DNA of 35,559 bases from Candidatus Latescibacterota bacterium (GTDB taxonomy: Bacteria; Latescibacterota; UBA2968), in assembly GCA_021295695.1 (NCBI GenBank), contig JAGWBW010000009.1, positions 498 to 36,056 on the forward strand. The letters run 5' to 3'. Position 1 is the first letter of the stretch; the number at the start of each line of letters is the position of its first letter. Positions 17,616 through 25,436 of the stretch are shown here, piece by piece. A model generated the notes under the pieces. It was not told the origin of the DNA. It saw only the letters and a program-made list of their open reading frames with translations, and made no database searches. The translations under genes and the position numbers were made by a program.

Positions 17616-18449
17616 TTACGCGGGAACTGGAAAATCGGGTTTGCCATAAACTACGTTGTGAAACACCTGCCAGAAGGATTTGCCTTCACACCGAATTGTA
17701 AAGTCATCTATGCGCTCAACCCCTTCTGGTACTGAAAGACGACCGGGTTCTGGGCGCGTTACCTCCATTACCACGGGACTCTCTGCAATGAGCGGTTCGA
17801 TATTTTCGACGTGCTCCATGGCTTCATAAACGCGCGTTTTGATGAGGGCGCGGGCATCTACTGGTGCCATGTGGAGCGCGCATAATTCTCCCAGGCCTTC
17901 TTTTACTGGTGCTGTGACAATGTGGTTGACCCAGCACTCGGATTCGGTACAGGCATGCAAATCGCCCGATGTAAAGACCCAGGGAATACCCAGATCGCCA
18001 CACAAATAAGCCGCCATTTCCATCTCGCCGACTTCGGCACCATTGACGCGATAGATCATATTGCGGCTCATCGAGTGTGCGAGACATCCGTTGGGCGTGT
18101 TGGTCATTGCATGCATGCCCACCTGGATCAGTGCGTCAAATCTGGGCGATAATCCCGGCAACCAGCAGGGGCGGTTGACGCCCTGTACGAGTTTTACACC
18201 TGAAATCAATTCTTCTGACAAGATCGTGCGTCCCGCTCCATGTGCGTCATTGATGATTATTTCTTCTACGCCTGCTGCAAATAATCCTGTGGCTGCGGCG
18301 TTGACTTCACCTGTCAACAATCGCTGCATCTCTGCGCGGTCGTACACGCCTTTTGCAGTTGTCGCATCTTCCCGGTGTCTCGGATCCCAGTCATCTACTC
18401 CGGCTGAGCCTTCCAGGTCGGTCATCATGTAAACGGATTTTACAGACAT
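17616..18449 (-). CDS. M55-family (DppA-like) metallo-aminopeptidase
   Basis: A 277-residue homologue of D-aminopeptidase DppA. The zinc-site residues are recognisable: D11 and E13 (MTDLEGSAGV), H70 (INDAHGAG), H113 (GMHAM), the catalytic-type H125 (LAHSMSRN) and an acidic ligand in VGEMEM (E142/E144). The start is ATG 18449 with GGAGA six bases upstream; the in-frame GTG at 18464 overlaps the previous gene. The family cleaves D-amino-acid peptides or related amides. In this operon it lies among isomerase, sulfatase-fold and propeller genes, so its substrate may be a modified sugar-amino-acid conjugate (inference only). Confidence 0.85.
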   Translation of the reverse strand: MSVKSVYMMTDLEGSAGVDDWDPRHREDATTAKGVYDRAEMQRLLTGEVNAAATGLFAAGVEEIIINDAHGAGRTILSEELISGVKLVQGVNRPCWLPGLSPRFDALIQVGMHAMTNTPNGCLAHSMSRNMIYRVNGAEVGEMEMAAYLCGDLGIPWVFTSGDLHACTESECWVNHIVTAPVKEGLGELCALHMAPVDARALIKTRVYEAMEHVENIEPLIAESPVVMEVTRPEPGRLSVPEGVERIDDFTIRCEGKSFWQVFHNVVYGKPDFPVPA

Positions 18450-18460
18450 GGGATTCTCCT

Positions 18461-19627
18461 TCACACGTCACACACACATAATTGGCAAATTTCGGATGCA
18501 TCGCTGGCGTATAGAATTTGCGAGCTATCTTGCCGCCATACCGGGTGTAGATGGGTTCCGGCATGCGAGTGATCAAAGACCGGGAGTTCCAATAGTGTTT
18601 CAGCGGTATCGGTTTCGACATCTACCAGCAAAATTTTGGCTTCTTTTGTTGTGTTGTTCACCACATCTATGACAATGTATTTGCCGTCTGGGGAAAAGGA
18701 GGGATGCCCCGATCCCTTTGCGCAGGTTGCAGCCAGACGTTCTTTGCCTGTTTCCACATCGGTCAGTACCAGTTTATTGCCCTGCGAGCCTTCAAACGGG
18801 CTGTTGGTCAAAATTTCCCGACCATTGGGATGCCATAGCGGATGATTGCCAAATTCGCCTATGCGCTTGAGATTGGAGCCGTCGGCATTGATGACGTACA
18901 CATCTTTTACTCTGGGGAGTTCGCTGTATTTCCGGTCAAAGTGAATTTCGTTGGTGAATACAAACATCATCCGCGATCCATCGGGTGACCATTTGGTGTG
19001 CTTGACGAACATGTGCCAGTCGGCAATTTCATCTCGGCGGGGATGGAGTGCCAGACAATCGGAAAGGGTTGCGAGTTGTTTGGATTCACCTGTTTTCAGA
19101 TCCTGTGCGAAGACACCGTGTACATCTTTCATTTTGGGCACGTCGTCTTCGGCGTAATCCCCATGCATGGTGTGATAGGCATGCAGGTGTCCAGCGGGTG
19201 AAATCATTCGCAGGTCTCCAGGATGGGTGCCCGATATACCTGTGTCTGGATCGACCCATCCGATCAAACGGCTTTCGCGGTCCCGATCCTTAAAATACAC
19301 CCGCGATCCATCCGACGCCCATTGCGCCAGCGCGCCGCCATTGGGGGACATCGCCCGCGATTCGGCCACTTTGTACAAATTGCCCCCATCGGCATCCATG
19401 ACGCAAATATCGCCTGTCTTTGAATCCGGGGCATCCATGCGGCTAAATGCAATGCGTCCATCCACAGGTGACCACGGGGGCAGATCGTAATACCCATGCA
19501 CCGACCGCCGCACATCCGTCGTCAATTGTAATACGCGCTTTCCCGTCGGATTGATTACTTCAATTGTTTCGGATGTTATGTTATCAATCGTCATTAATGC
19601 ATTGAACCTCAACCAATTTTCCTGCAC
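18461..19627 (-). CDS. PD40/TolB-like beta-propeller protein
   Basis: Up to 388 residues made of WD40-like PD40 blades, with repeats of the SPDG kind (PPWSPVDGRIAFSR, SPDGSRMMFVF, HPNGREILTNS, FSPDGKYIVIDV, VWRQDSSQILYASD). His-rich turns (HAYHTMHGD, GTHLHPVW) recall the oligogalacturonate-lyase-like propellers, so a lyase role is possible but unproven. Two starts compete: GTG 19627, whose G is shared with the upstream stop (TAGTG, suggesting coupling), and ATG 19594, giving 377 residues. No signal peptide is seen in either. It sits in mid-operon between a small unknown gene and M55. Confidence 0.72.
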   Translation of the reverse strand: MQENWLRFNALMTIDNITSETIEVINPTGKRVLQLTTDVRRSVHGYYDLPPWSPVDGRIAFSRMDAPDSKTGDICVMDADGGNLYKVAESRAMSPNGGALAQWASDGSRVYFKDRDRESRLIGWVDPDTGISGTHPGDLRMISPAGHLHAYHTMHGDYAEDDVPKMKDVHGVFAQDLKTGESKQLATLSDCLALHPRRDEIADWHMFVKHTKWSPDGSRMMFVFTNEIHFDRKYSELPRVKDVYVINADGSNLKRIGEFGNHPLWHPNGREILTNSPFEGSQGNKLVLTDVETGKERLAATCAKGSGHPSFSPDGKYIVIDVVNNTTKEAKILLVDVETDTAETLLELPVFDHSHAGTHLHPVWRQDSSQILYASDASEICQLCVCDV

Positions 19628-20022
19628 TAAACAGCCGCTACACTTTGTGAACGAACCAACAGAGCATAAGGAATCTCAAATCCCGCTACGGTGGCGTCAG
19701 ATATCGTTTCTATCTCATTCGGACTTACTTGCATTGAAGCATTAACGGAACGCACAAATGGATCCTGGGTTTTTAGAACCGTGATTCGAATAAGGGGTCG
19801 CCAAAATGATGCATTGCCATGTTCCCGGACGAGCTTTGTCATTTCCTTGATCGCGTCAGAGCGAGAAAGCATGTCAAGTTTTTGAGCACTGACGATTAAA
19901 TGCCATGGTTGTGCAAAGCCAGGCCCGAATGTATTGAGCATGAAGAGTGTCACTGGCCCCCACTTATCGCTCAGCCTCTGAAGAAGCAGGCGGAGTTGAT
20001 TTACCAGTATTTCATGATCCAT
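19627..20022 (-). CDS. Small protein of unknown function
   Basis: A 131-residue protein that I do not recognise. It has an amphipathic N-terminus, a beta strand VTLFMLNTFGPG, a WHLIVSAQKLD strand and helix, and RITVLKTQDPFVRSVNASM, which looks like a compact alpha/beta domain. No signal peptide or membrane helix. It lies eight bases after the sulfatase-fold gene and its stop shares a base with the next GTG, so it is translated as part of the operon although nothing in it suggests metabolism. No clear ribosome site precedes ATG 20022. Confidence 0.6.
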   Translation of the reverse strand: MDHEILVNQLRLLLQRLSDKWGPVTLFMLNTFGPGFAQPWHLIVSAQKLDMLSRSDAIKEMTKLVREHGNASFWRPLIRITVLKTQDPFVRSVNASMQVSPNEIETISDATVAGFEIPYALLVRSQSVAAV

Positions 20023-20030
20023 TTTTGGGT

Positions 20031-21455
20031 TTAGTCGTCTTTGGCCTTTTCTTCAACCGTACCTTCCACCTTCTTATTCCCCGCCTGCAACCGCGCGGCC
20101 TGGCTGGCGGAGCCGATGTGCATGTTGTTGTATGCATCTTCTGAGGATTTGAATGGTCCGTCGTAATTCTGGCGGCCGTGCCAGTTGAGGTTTGTGTACA
20201 TCGGATTGGTATGACCCACTTCTTTCTCGCGTTTGGCAATAAAGGCTTCCATCCGCCCACGCAACAGATCGACCATTTCTGGTTCTTTGTCTGCGAGATT
20301 CGCGGTCTCGCCCGGGTCCTGAATCAGATTGTAAAGCTCTACTTCGGGCTTAAAATGGAAATCGGGTTCCAATGCCACGATCAGCTTCCACTCGGGAGTG
20401 CGCCAGCCGTGTTTTCGCATCCAGGTACACTCGGTAATATAAAATTCCGATTCGTGCGTGTGGCTTTTTCCCTCAACCATTGGAATCAAGCTGCGCCCAT
20501 CAAACGCGATGTCTGTTTCTATATCTAAGAGTTCCAGAATCGTGGGCGTGAGATCTTTGTGCTGGTTGTAACCTTTCACGCGCACGCCTTTGGGCAACCG
20601 TCCGGGCAGGCGCATTGCGAGGGGTACTTTTAATGTACACTCGTATATGCCGTGGTGATCAAAATAGCAATCGTGCTCGTCCAGGGTCTCGCCGTGGTCG
20701 CCATTGATTACGACCAGGGTATTATCACTCAGGCCCAGTTCATCAACACGGGTGAGCAGGCGCTGGATACACGCATCCATATAGGCGATTTCGCCGTCGT
20801 ATTGCGCCACCACAAAATCGGCGTCGGTAATGCCCGGCGGCATCCAGCTCAAATGGAAATCTCGAAATGGCTTGAATGCTTTTACGGGTTCCATGCTGGT
20901 TTTGGACGGGTCGCATGGGTCTTTGCTGTAGAACATTGAATCGTATGGTGGCGGTGGCAAATAGGGCGCGTGCGGGTCCATGTGTCGCAAAAACAGGAAA
21001 AACGGTTTGTCGCCCGCGGCCAGGCGTTCCAGTTCGGGCAATGTCACTTCATTGAGCAACTCGGCTTTGCGCAGCGGACGCTCGTCCCAACTTCCCCATG
21101 CTCTGAAGTTCACATATTCATCAAATCCGCGAGAACTCGGATTTCCCGTAAAGCCCACACACACGGTCTCATAGCCTTCTCCGCGCAAAATTTCGGGCAG
21201 GGTCGTGACATCTTCTGTCAACCCGCCGCGGTGGCGCAGTGCCACGACATCGGTGGAAAAACAATCCATGCCCGTGAGCATTGACGCATAAGCCGGTGTG
21301 GTGGGAACATGTGCGCTAAATGTATTTTCGAACAAGACGCCCTGTGTGGCAAATTTGTCGATATGCGGGGTTGTGAGCCGATCATAACCATAACAGCTCA
21401 TGTGATCGGACCACAAACTATCAATTCCAAATAAAATTACATTTTGTTTTGCCAT
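20031..21455 (-). CDS. Sulfatase-fold hydrolase with Thr in place of formylglycine Cys
   Basis: A 474-residue alkaline-phosphatase-superfamily enzyme. The metal region starts ILFGIDSLWSDH, with later HMDPHAPY and INGDHGETLDEH blocks, all as in sulfatases. At the signature, C-x-P-S-R is replaced by T52-T-P-A-Y (VPTTPAYASMLTG), so it cannot be converted to formylglycine. Within the superfamily Thr is the nucleophile of several phosphodiesterases and phosphotransferases (family knowledge), so phosphoester or phosphonate chemistry, or loss of activity, is more likely than sulfate hydrolysis. The start is ATG 21455 with GGAGA upstream rather than TTG 21467. It lies 12 bases after the isomerase gene. 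The C-terminus is Lys/Glu-rich and low complexity. Confidence 0.85.
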   Translation of the reverse strand: MAKQNVILFGIDSLWSDHMSCYGYDRLTTPHIDKFATQGVLFENTFSAHVPTTPAYASMLTGMDCFSTDVVALRHRGGLTEDVTTLPEILRGEGYETVCVGFTGNPSSRGFDEYVNFRAWGSWDERPLRKAELLNEVTLPELERLAAGDKPFFLFLRHMDPHAPYLPPPPYDSMFYSKDPCDPSKTSMEPVKAFKPFRDFHLSWMPPGITDADFVVAQYDGEIAYMDACIQRLLTRVDELGLSDNTLVVINGDHGETLDEHDCYFDHHGIYECTLKVPLAMRLPGRLPKGVRVKGYNQHKDLTPTILELLDIETDIAFDGRSLIPMVEGKSHTHESEFYITECTWMRKHGWRTPEWKLIVALEPDFHFKPEVELYNLIQDPGETANLADKEPEMVDLLRGRMEAFIAKREKEVGHTNPMYTNLNWHGRQNYDGPFKSSEDAYNNMHIGSASQAARLQAGNKKVEGTVEEKAKDD

Positions 21456-21467
21456 GTTATTCTCCAA

Positions 21468-22286
21468 TTAAAAATTTGCGACAATTCTTCTGAACCCATC
21501 GCCATAAGCTTTCAAGGTTTCGTTTGAATCGTGATCGCTTCCTGGCTTGTGGATTACTTCCACGGAAAAGAAGCCGTCAAATTCGGCATCGTGCAATAAT
21601 TTCAGGGGGGTGACATAGTCCAGGTCGCCCTCGCCCAGAGCGACGGTGGTAATTTTTCCATTTTCGGTGTCATAACGCCCGTCGTGTGCATGCAGGTGTT
21701 TGGTCATCGCACCAATCGTCTGCATGGTTTCTTCGGGGCGTTCCATGTGGCGTTGCGGGTGCATCAGGTCCCACAAGATACCCAGATTGGGATGATTCAC
21801 TTTTTCAACCACTGCGCGCACTTGCGTCGAGACACACCATTCGTCGTGCGTTTCCATCATTACTATGACGCCGCGTTCGGCTGCGTGATCCATTACGCGC
21901 TTGTATGCCTCAGCCGTGCGGTTTACCATCCAGAATATTTCGCCTTTACCGCGCGCGCCGCCAAATGTGCGGATCAATCCGGCACCCAGATCAGCCGCGA
22001 GATCTATTGCAGCGTTGGCCTCGGCGATGGATTTATCCAATGTTGCGGGGTCTTCTGCAGCAAATTTCGCCCCGGTAGCCACGCAGGATATTTTTAGTCC
22101 GGCATCTTCCATTTTCGCCCGCGCAGCATCTCGCGCAGCCGCAGGCATGTCCAGTTCAAAACCCGAGACGTGTCCCCACCCCGCGCGAGGTTCCAATCCT
22201 TCAAATCCATGGCGCTGCATCCCATCGATAATCTGCTCAATAGACCAATCCGGGCACACACTCGTCATTGTTCCCAGCCGAATCAT
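21468..22286 (-). CDS. Sugar phosphate isomerase/epimerase (second paralogue)
   Basis: A 272-residue xylose-isomerase-like TIM barrel. Predicted metal ligands are E145 (METHDEW), D173 (LWDLMHP), H199 (HLHAHD) and E243 (SVEVIH). The start is ATG 22286, directly behind AGGAGCGAGTA. It is the first gene of a six-gene minus-strand operon (gaps of 12, 8, -1, 11 and 24 bases) that ends at the terminator near 16830. It is clearly different in sequence from the isomerase at 14312-15145, but both open an operon immediately before a sulfatase-fold gene. Confidence 0.88.
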   Translation of the reverse strand: MIRLGTMTSVCPDWSIEQIIDGMQRHGFEGLEPRAGWGHVSGFELDMPAAARDAARAKMEDAGLKISCVATGAKFAAEDPATLDKSIAEANAAIDLAADLGAGLIRTFGGARGKGEIFWMVNRTAEAYKRVMDHAAERGVIVMMETHDEWCVSTQVRAVVEKVNHPNLGILWDLMHPQRHMERPEETMQTIGAMTKHLHAHDGRYDTENGKITTVALGEGDLDYVTPLKLLHDAEFDGFFSVEVIHKPGSDHDSNETLKAYGDGFRRIVANF

Positions 22287-22517
22287 TACTCGCTCCTTTC
22301 CTATTCCAGTGTTGTTCTCGAAATATCGGTGCTTAACCTAATGCCATACTTCCGCTCTCGCAAGCGGAAAAGGAATCAACTGAACAGGTTTTTCCTTTCG
22401 GAATGATGAAACGCAACAGCTAAAGTATTTTGGATGGTTGAGTTGGGTGACTGTAATAATAGGTCAGTTTTTTTTATTCGATGGAACGCGCGAGGCCATT
22501 TTCTGATCTAAGGATAC

Positions 22518-22613
22518 AAGACCGGGGATCGTTTCTGCATGGATGTGGGGGTATCGCTGTACAGATGTGCCACATTTTAGGATGTGGTGAAGCGAGTCCT
22601 GCCGGTCTTTTTT
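22518..22613 (+). ncRNA. Candidate structured leader or small RNA ending in a terminator
   Basis: An outer stem AAGACCGG (22518-22525) pairs with CCGGTCTT (22602-22609) and runs into TTTTTT (22608-22613). Inside, TCGCT (22554-22558) can pair with AGCGA (22591-22595), and CCACAT (22570-22575) can pair with either of two identical GGATGTGG copies (22541-22548 or 22580-22587). It matches no riboswitch consensus I recognise. It could be an attenuator of the gene at 22810, about 200 bases downstream, or an independent small RNA. Confidence 0.4.
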
Positions 22614-22732
22614 ATGTGTACAAACTATAACAATTTTAACAATTTATTACAATTTTCATGGGAACGAAGTGACCTGCGAATTGTTTAAAATACTGTAGCC
22701 GCAAAGTGCGGCAGATTGATGGTGCTGATCGG

Positions 22733-22756
22733 ATTTTGGTTCCGGCCGGACAAAAT
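22733..22756. promoter_or_regulatory. Palindromic candidate operator upstream of the repeat-protein gene
   Basis: ATTTTG-gt-TCCGGCCGGA-CAAAAT is an inverted repeat centred on a perfect 10-base palindrome (22741-22750). It is flanked on both sides by GATCGG (22727-22732 and 22759-22764). It lies 54 bases before the start codon at 22810, a place suited to a repressor site or to a 5' leader hairpin. Confidence 0.4.
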
Positions 22757-22809
22757 GAGATCGGTGCTTGAGAACGGTTCATAGAAGTTCAACAGTGAGG
22801 AGCAAGGCC

Positions 22810-23667
22810 ATGAAAAAGTGGATGATCTATAGTATTGCGTTGGCACTGACATGTGCCCTGTGGGGCGGTCAGGACGCGCAGGCGGCAGGACCTGTATTTG
22901 TGGATGAAAATGCCGATGGCATTGATGACAATGTGCGAATATCGTATCATCGCGGGCGCAAAGGTGTTTTGGGACAACGCGGCACATCTTCGCAACTGAC
23001 TGAAGAGCAGCGCGAGGAATTGAAAACTCTGGTTGACGGCTTGAAAGAATCGGATACGTCGAAGGAAGATATTCGCGCAGCAGTGAAGGCCAAGCTGGAA
23101 GAATGGGGTGTCGAATTCCCTGAACGTCCTGTTATTTCGTCCGGCCTGGCAAAGTTGCTTACCGATGAACAGGAAGCCGAGCTTACGACGTTGATTGACG
23201 GCTTGAAAGATTCGGATACATCGAGGGAAGATATTCGGACGGCGGTGGCTGCGAAATTGGAAGAGTGGGGTGTTGAACGTCCCGAGCGCGGTCTGGAGGC
23301 TCTGTTGACCGAGGACCAGGAAACCTCGATCAGGGTTTTGGTTGAATGGCTGAAAGCAGAGGGTAAAACCCAAGAAGAAATTCGCGCTGCTGTGAATGAC
23401 CAGCTTGAAGAGTGGGGTGTTGAACGTCCCGAGCGCGGTCTGGCAGCCGTGTTGACCGATGAGCAGGAAACTGAACTCAAGACGTTGATTGAAGGGTTGA
23501 GAGCGTCGGATACGTCGAGGGAAGATATTCGTGCGGCGGTGGATGAGAAATTGGAGGAGTGGGGTGTCGAACGTCCCGAGCGCTCGCGAGGAGGGAAGCG
23601 TGGGGATGGTCGGCGAGGTGGGCACCGCGGCAGAGGGCATAAAACGCCATCCACAAGCTCGGGATAA
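22810..23667 (+). CDS. Exported protein with four helical repeats
   Basis: A 285-residue protein. Signal peptide (KKW, hydrophobic core, cleavage near QAA), then a calcium-loop-like VDENADGIDDN (31-41), then four repeats of about 44 residues (63-106, 117-160, 166-209, 215-258). Each reads roughly LTDEQ..EL.TLI.GL, SDTSREDIRAAV and KLEEWGVE.PER, so each is two or three helices. A basic Gly/Arg/His tail ends the protein. The start is ATG 22810 behind GAGGAG, not the upstream ATG at 22768. The repeats recall short helical repeats found with Spy/CpxP-like periplasmic proteins, but I do not assign a family. It leads a co-directional group with a beta-barrel, ECF sigma and Rieske protein. Confidence 0.7.
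   Translation: MKKWMIYSIALALTCALWGGQDAQAAGPVFVDENADGIDDNVRISYHRGRKGVLGQRGTSSQLTEEQREELKTLVDGLKESDTSKEDIRAAVKAKLEEWGVEFPERPVISSGLAKLLTDEQEAELTTLIDGLKDSDTSREDIRTAVAAKLEEWGVERPERGLEALLTEDQETSIRVLVEWLKAEGKTQEEIRAAVNDQLEEWGVERPERGLAAVLTDEQETELKTLIEGLRASDTSREDIRAAVDEKLEEWGVERPERSRGGKRGDGRRGGHRGRGHKTPSTSSG
22996..23583 (+). repeat. Four tandem coding repeats of about 132 bases
   Basis: Copies at 22996-23127, 23158-23289, 23305-23436 and 23452-23583 encode the helical repeats. Copies 2 and 4 are closest in protein sequence; copy 3 is the most diverged (EGKTQEE in place of SDTSRED). Start-to-start spacing is 54, 49 and 49 codons, which points to duplication within the gene. Confidence 0.85.
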
Positions 23668-23681
23668 TTTATCGGTTCTTG

Positions 23682-23704
23682 GGGAAGGGTATTTACCCTT
23701 TCCC
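23682..23704 (+). other. Intergenic hairpin between repeat-protein and beta-barrel genes
   Basis: GGGAAGGGT (23682-23690) pairs with ACCC-t-TTCCC (23695-23704) with one bulge. No U-tract follows, so it may stabilise or process the message rather than terminate it. Confidence 0.4.
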
Positions 23705-23739
23705 ATTCGATAAACCCATCGCTATAAAAAGGAATGCGT

Positions 23740-24807
23740 ATGAAACGACTATCAACCTTTGCTTGTTTATTGTTCCTGGGGCTGGGAACAACAGATGCAG
23801 ATGTGCTTACAGATGTGAATGTGGGAACGATTTACGATACCAATGTGGATGGGGTTTATGATGGGGCGAGTTCTTTTGTGACGCAACTTTCCGCTTCTGT
23901 GATGCGCCCCGTGGAGATGGACGCTTCATATCTGCGATTCTTTTTTTCGGGCGATGGGTTTTTGTTTGGTCACAATGGCGACCGAACTTTTGCGACCAAT
24001 CGATTGGGCGTGGATTTTATGCGCGATCTGAACAGTGGTAAGCGCGATAGGGTATTTGCGGGTTTTGCGCTTGCTGCGCGCGCAAATCGCTCCATTTACG
24101 ATGTGTATGATTATACCGGGCTGGCGGGATACGTGCAGGGCAAATGGTATAGCGCCGAGAATACGATGAAGCGGGTGGGGTATCAGCTCAACTGGCGGTC
24201 GTATCCAAATTTGAATGTGTCGCGTTATGCCGATCACTATGCATTTTTTCAGATTAACCAGTTTTTGCCCTCGCGCACGACATTGAGGGGTGATCTGGGG
24301 TTGGGCTATAAGTTGCGCGAGGGGGCAGAAGGGCAGGTGGTTTTGGGTTTGCAGGTGGCGCAATCTCTAACAGATAATACGGGCTTGCGAGTGCGCTATC
24401 AGCGGCGCATCAATTTGCGGGCTGCGAATGATACGCCCACGCGATTCAATGCACCAATTTATGGCGATGACGATATCTTAAAGGATCGCTACGATTATAG
24501 CGGCGATCAAATAACTGCACGGCTGACCCAGCAATTGCCCTTGCAGGTTCGGGTTATTCTGGAAGGTGGATACGAAAAGCAGTCTTATAAAGACGACCTG
24601 GCGCGAGATGTCAGTGGCGCGATTTTGCCAGAGGGCGCGTTGCGTCGGGATGAGTATTCGTTTTTTGACGCGTTTTTGGAGTTGCCCCTAACGCAGCGCG
24701 TGACAACGGAGTTTGGATATGGTATTTCGCGCAATTTTTCAAATGATGAATTTTATAATTACGACAGGCGACAAAGTGTATCTTTTAATTTGATTGTTGA
24801 ATTTTAG
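23740..24807 (+). CDS. Outer-membrane beta-barrel protein
   Basis: A 355-residue protein with a signal peptide (KRLSTFACLLFLGLGTTDA) and many alternating hydrophobic/aromatic strands (for example YGISRNFSNDEF), ending in a C-terminal Phe (LIVEF), the classic outer-membrane insertion signal. Several strands are rich in Tyr, Arg and Asp, typical of DUF-type barrels in FCB bacteria. The start is ATG 23740, six to seven bases after AAAAGGA; the ATG at 23734 sits too close to that site. It lies 13 bases before the ECF sigma gene. Whether it is a porin or a structural protein cannot be told. Confidence 0.75.
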   Translation: MKRLSTFACLLFLGLGTTDADVLTDVNVGTIYDTNVDGVYDGASSFVTQLSASVMRPVEMDASYLRFFFSGDGFLFGHNGDRTFATNRLGVDFMRDLNSGKRDRVFAGFALAARANRSIYDVYDYTGLAGYVQGKWYSAENTMKRVGYQLNWRSYPNLNVSRYADHYAFFQINQFLPSRTTLRGDLGLGYKLREGAEGQVVLGLQVAQSLTDNTGLRVRYQRRINLRAANDTPTRFNAPIYGDDDILKDRYDYSGDQITARLTQQLPLQVRVILEGGYEKQSYKDDLARDVSGAILPEGALRRDEYSFFDAFLELPLTQRVTTEFGYGISRNFSNDEFYNYDRRQSVSFNLIVEF

Positions 24808-24820
24808 GCGGAGATTTTCT

Positions 24821-25414
24821 ATGCTTAATTGGTCGGCATGCGACGATAAATTGCTCGTTGGGTATGCTCAGAAGGGGCATGCAAAGGCATTTTCTGAATT
24901 GGTGCGGCGGCACCATATGCGGATTTTTCATACGGCATATGGCATGGTGGGCAATAGGGAAGATGCCGATGATCTGGCACAGCTCGCGTTTATCAAGGCG
25001 TTTCAGTCGCTTCACCGGTTTAAAGGGCAATCGCTGTTTTCCACCTGGTTGTATCGCATCAGCATCAATTGTTGTCTGGATTGGATTAAGTCGCAACAGC
25101 GCAAATATGACGTCAAGATGGATGATGAATGGTGGTTCAGACAAGCAGACGATGAAGCTCTGTTTGCGGGTACAAAGCGAACGGATTACCTGGTTGAACA
25201 GGGCGAGTTGCGCGATGTTCTGGCACACGCCATGTCGCAGATGCCGCCCATTTTTCGGTCTGTGCTGGTCCTGCGCGAGTTGAACGGGCTGTCGTATCAG
25301 GAGATTGCCAGTGTTGAAGGGTGTTCGGTGGGCACTGTAAAATCGCGTCTGTTTCGGGCGCGTGCCCAACTTCGCAAATTGTTGAGGCCGTTTTACAAGG
25401 CACTTGTGGCGTAA
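24821..25414 (+). CDS. ECF-type RNA polymerase sigma factor
   Basis: A 197-residue sigma-70 family protein with region 2 (FSELVRRHHMRIFHTAYGM, then NREDADDLAQLAFIKAF and FSTWLYRISINCCLDW) and region 4 (MPPIFRSVLVLRELNGLSYQEIA, then GCSVGTVKSRLFRARAQLRK). No region 3 or long extension. The start is ATG 24821 with GGAG eight bases upstream; the in-frame ATG at 24794 overlaps the barrel gene. No anti-sigma gene with a recognisable zinc-binding or membrane domain follows; instead a Rieske lipoprotein gene starts 22 bases later. The sigma probably controls an envelope or redox regulon including this locus (inference). Confidence 0.92.
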   Translation: MLNWSACDDKLLVGYAQKGHAKAFSELVRRHHMRIFHTAYGMVGNREDADDLAQLAFIKAFQSLHRFKGQSLFSTWLYRISINCCLDWIKSQQRKYDVKMDDEWWFRQADDEALFAGTKRTDYLVEQGELRDVLAHAMSQMPPIFRSVLVLRELNGLSYQEIASVEGCSVGTVKSRLFRARAQLRKLLRPFYKALVA

Positions 25415-25436
25415 GATTGATTGAGGAGGAAGAGCA

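Larger units (their letters stand above)
22287..22809. other. Divergent intergenic region rich in inverted repeats
   Basis: 523 bases between the minus-strand operon and the plus-strand repeat-protein gene hold no convincing gene. They contain a hairpin TTCCGCT/AGCGGAA (22350-22369), a terminator-ended RNA candidate (22518-22613), a hairpin GCCGCA/TGCGGC (22698-22712) and a long imperfect palindrome (22733-22756), with AT-rich stretches between. A GGAAC at 22661 followed by an AT-rich stretch about 16 bases later could be an ECF-type promoter but is weak. Confidence 0.6.

Noticed and set aside
22518-22613. Known riboswitch class
   Set aside because: None of the conserved cores I know (TPP, cobalamin, SAM, c-di-GMP, glycine, ZTP, fluoride, guanidine) is visible, so only a generic structured RNA is proposed.
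22996-23583. Possible CRISPR-like repeat array
   Set aside because: The repeats are about 132-147 bases apart, imperfect and in frame inside one exported protein; there are no short identical repeats with unique spacers.
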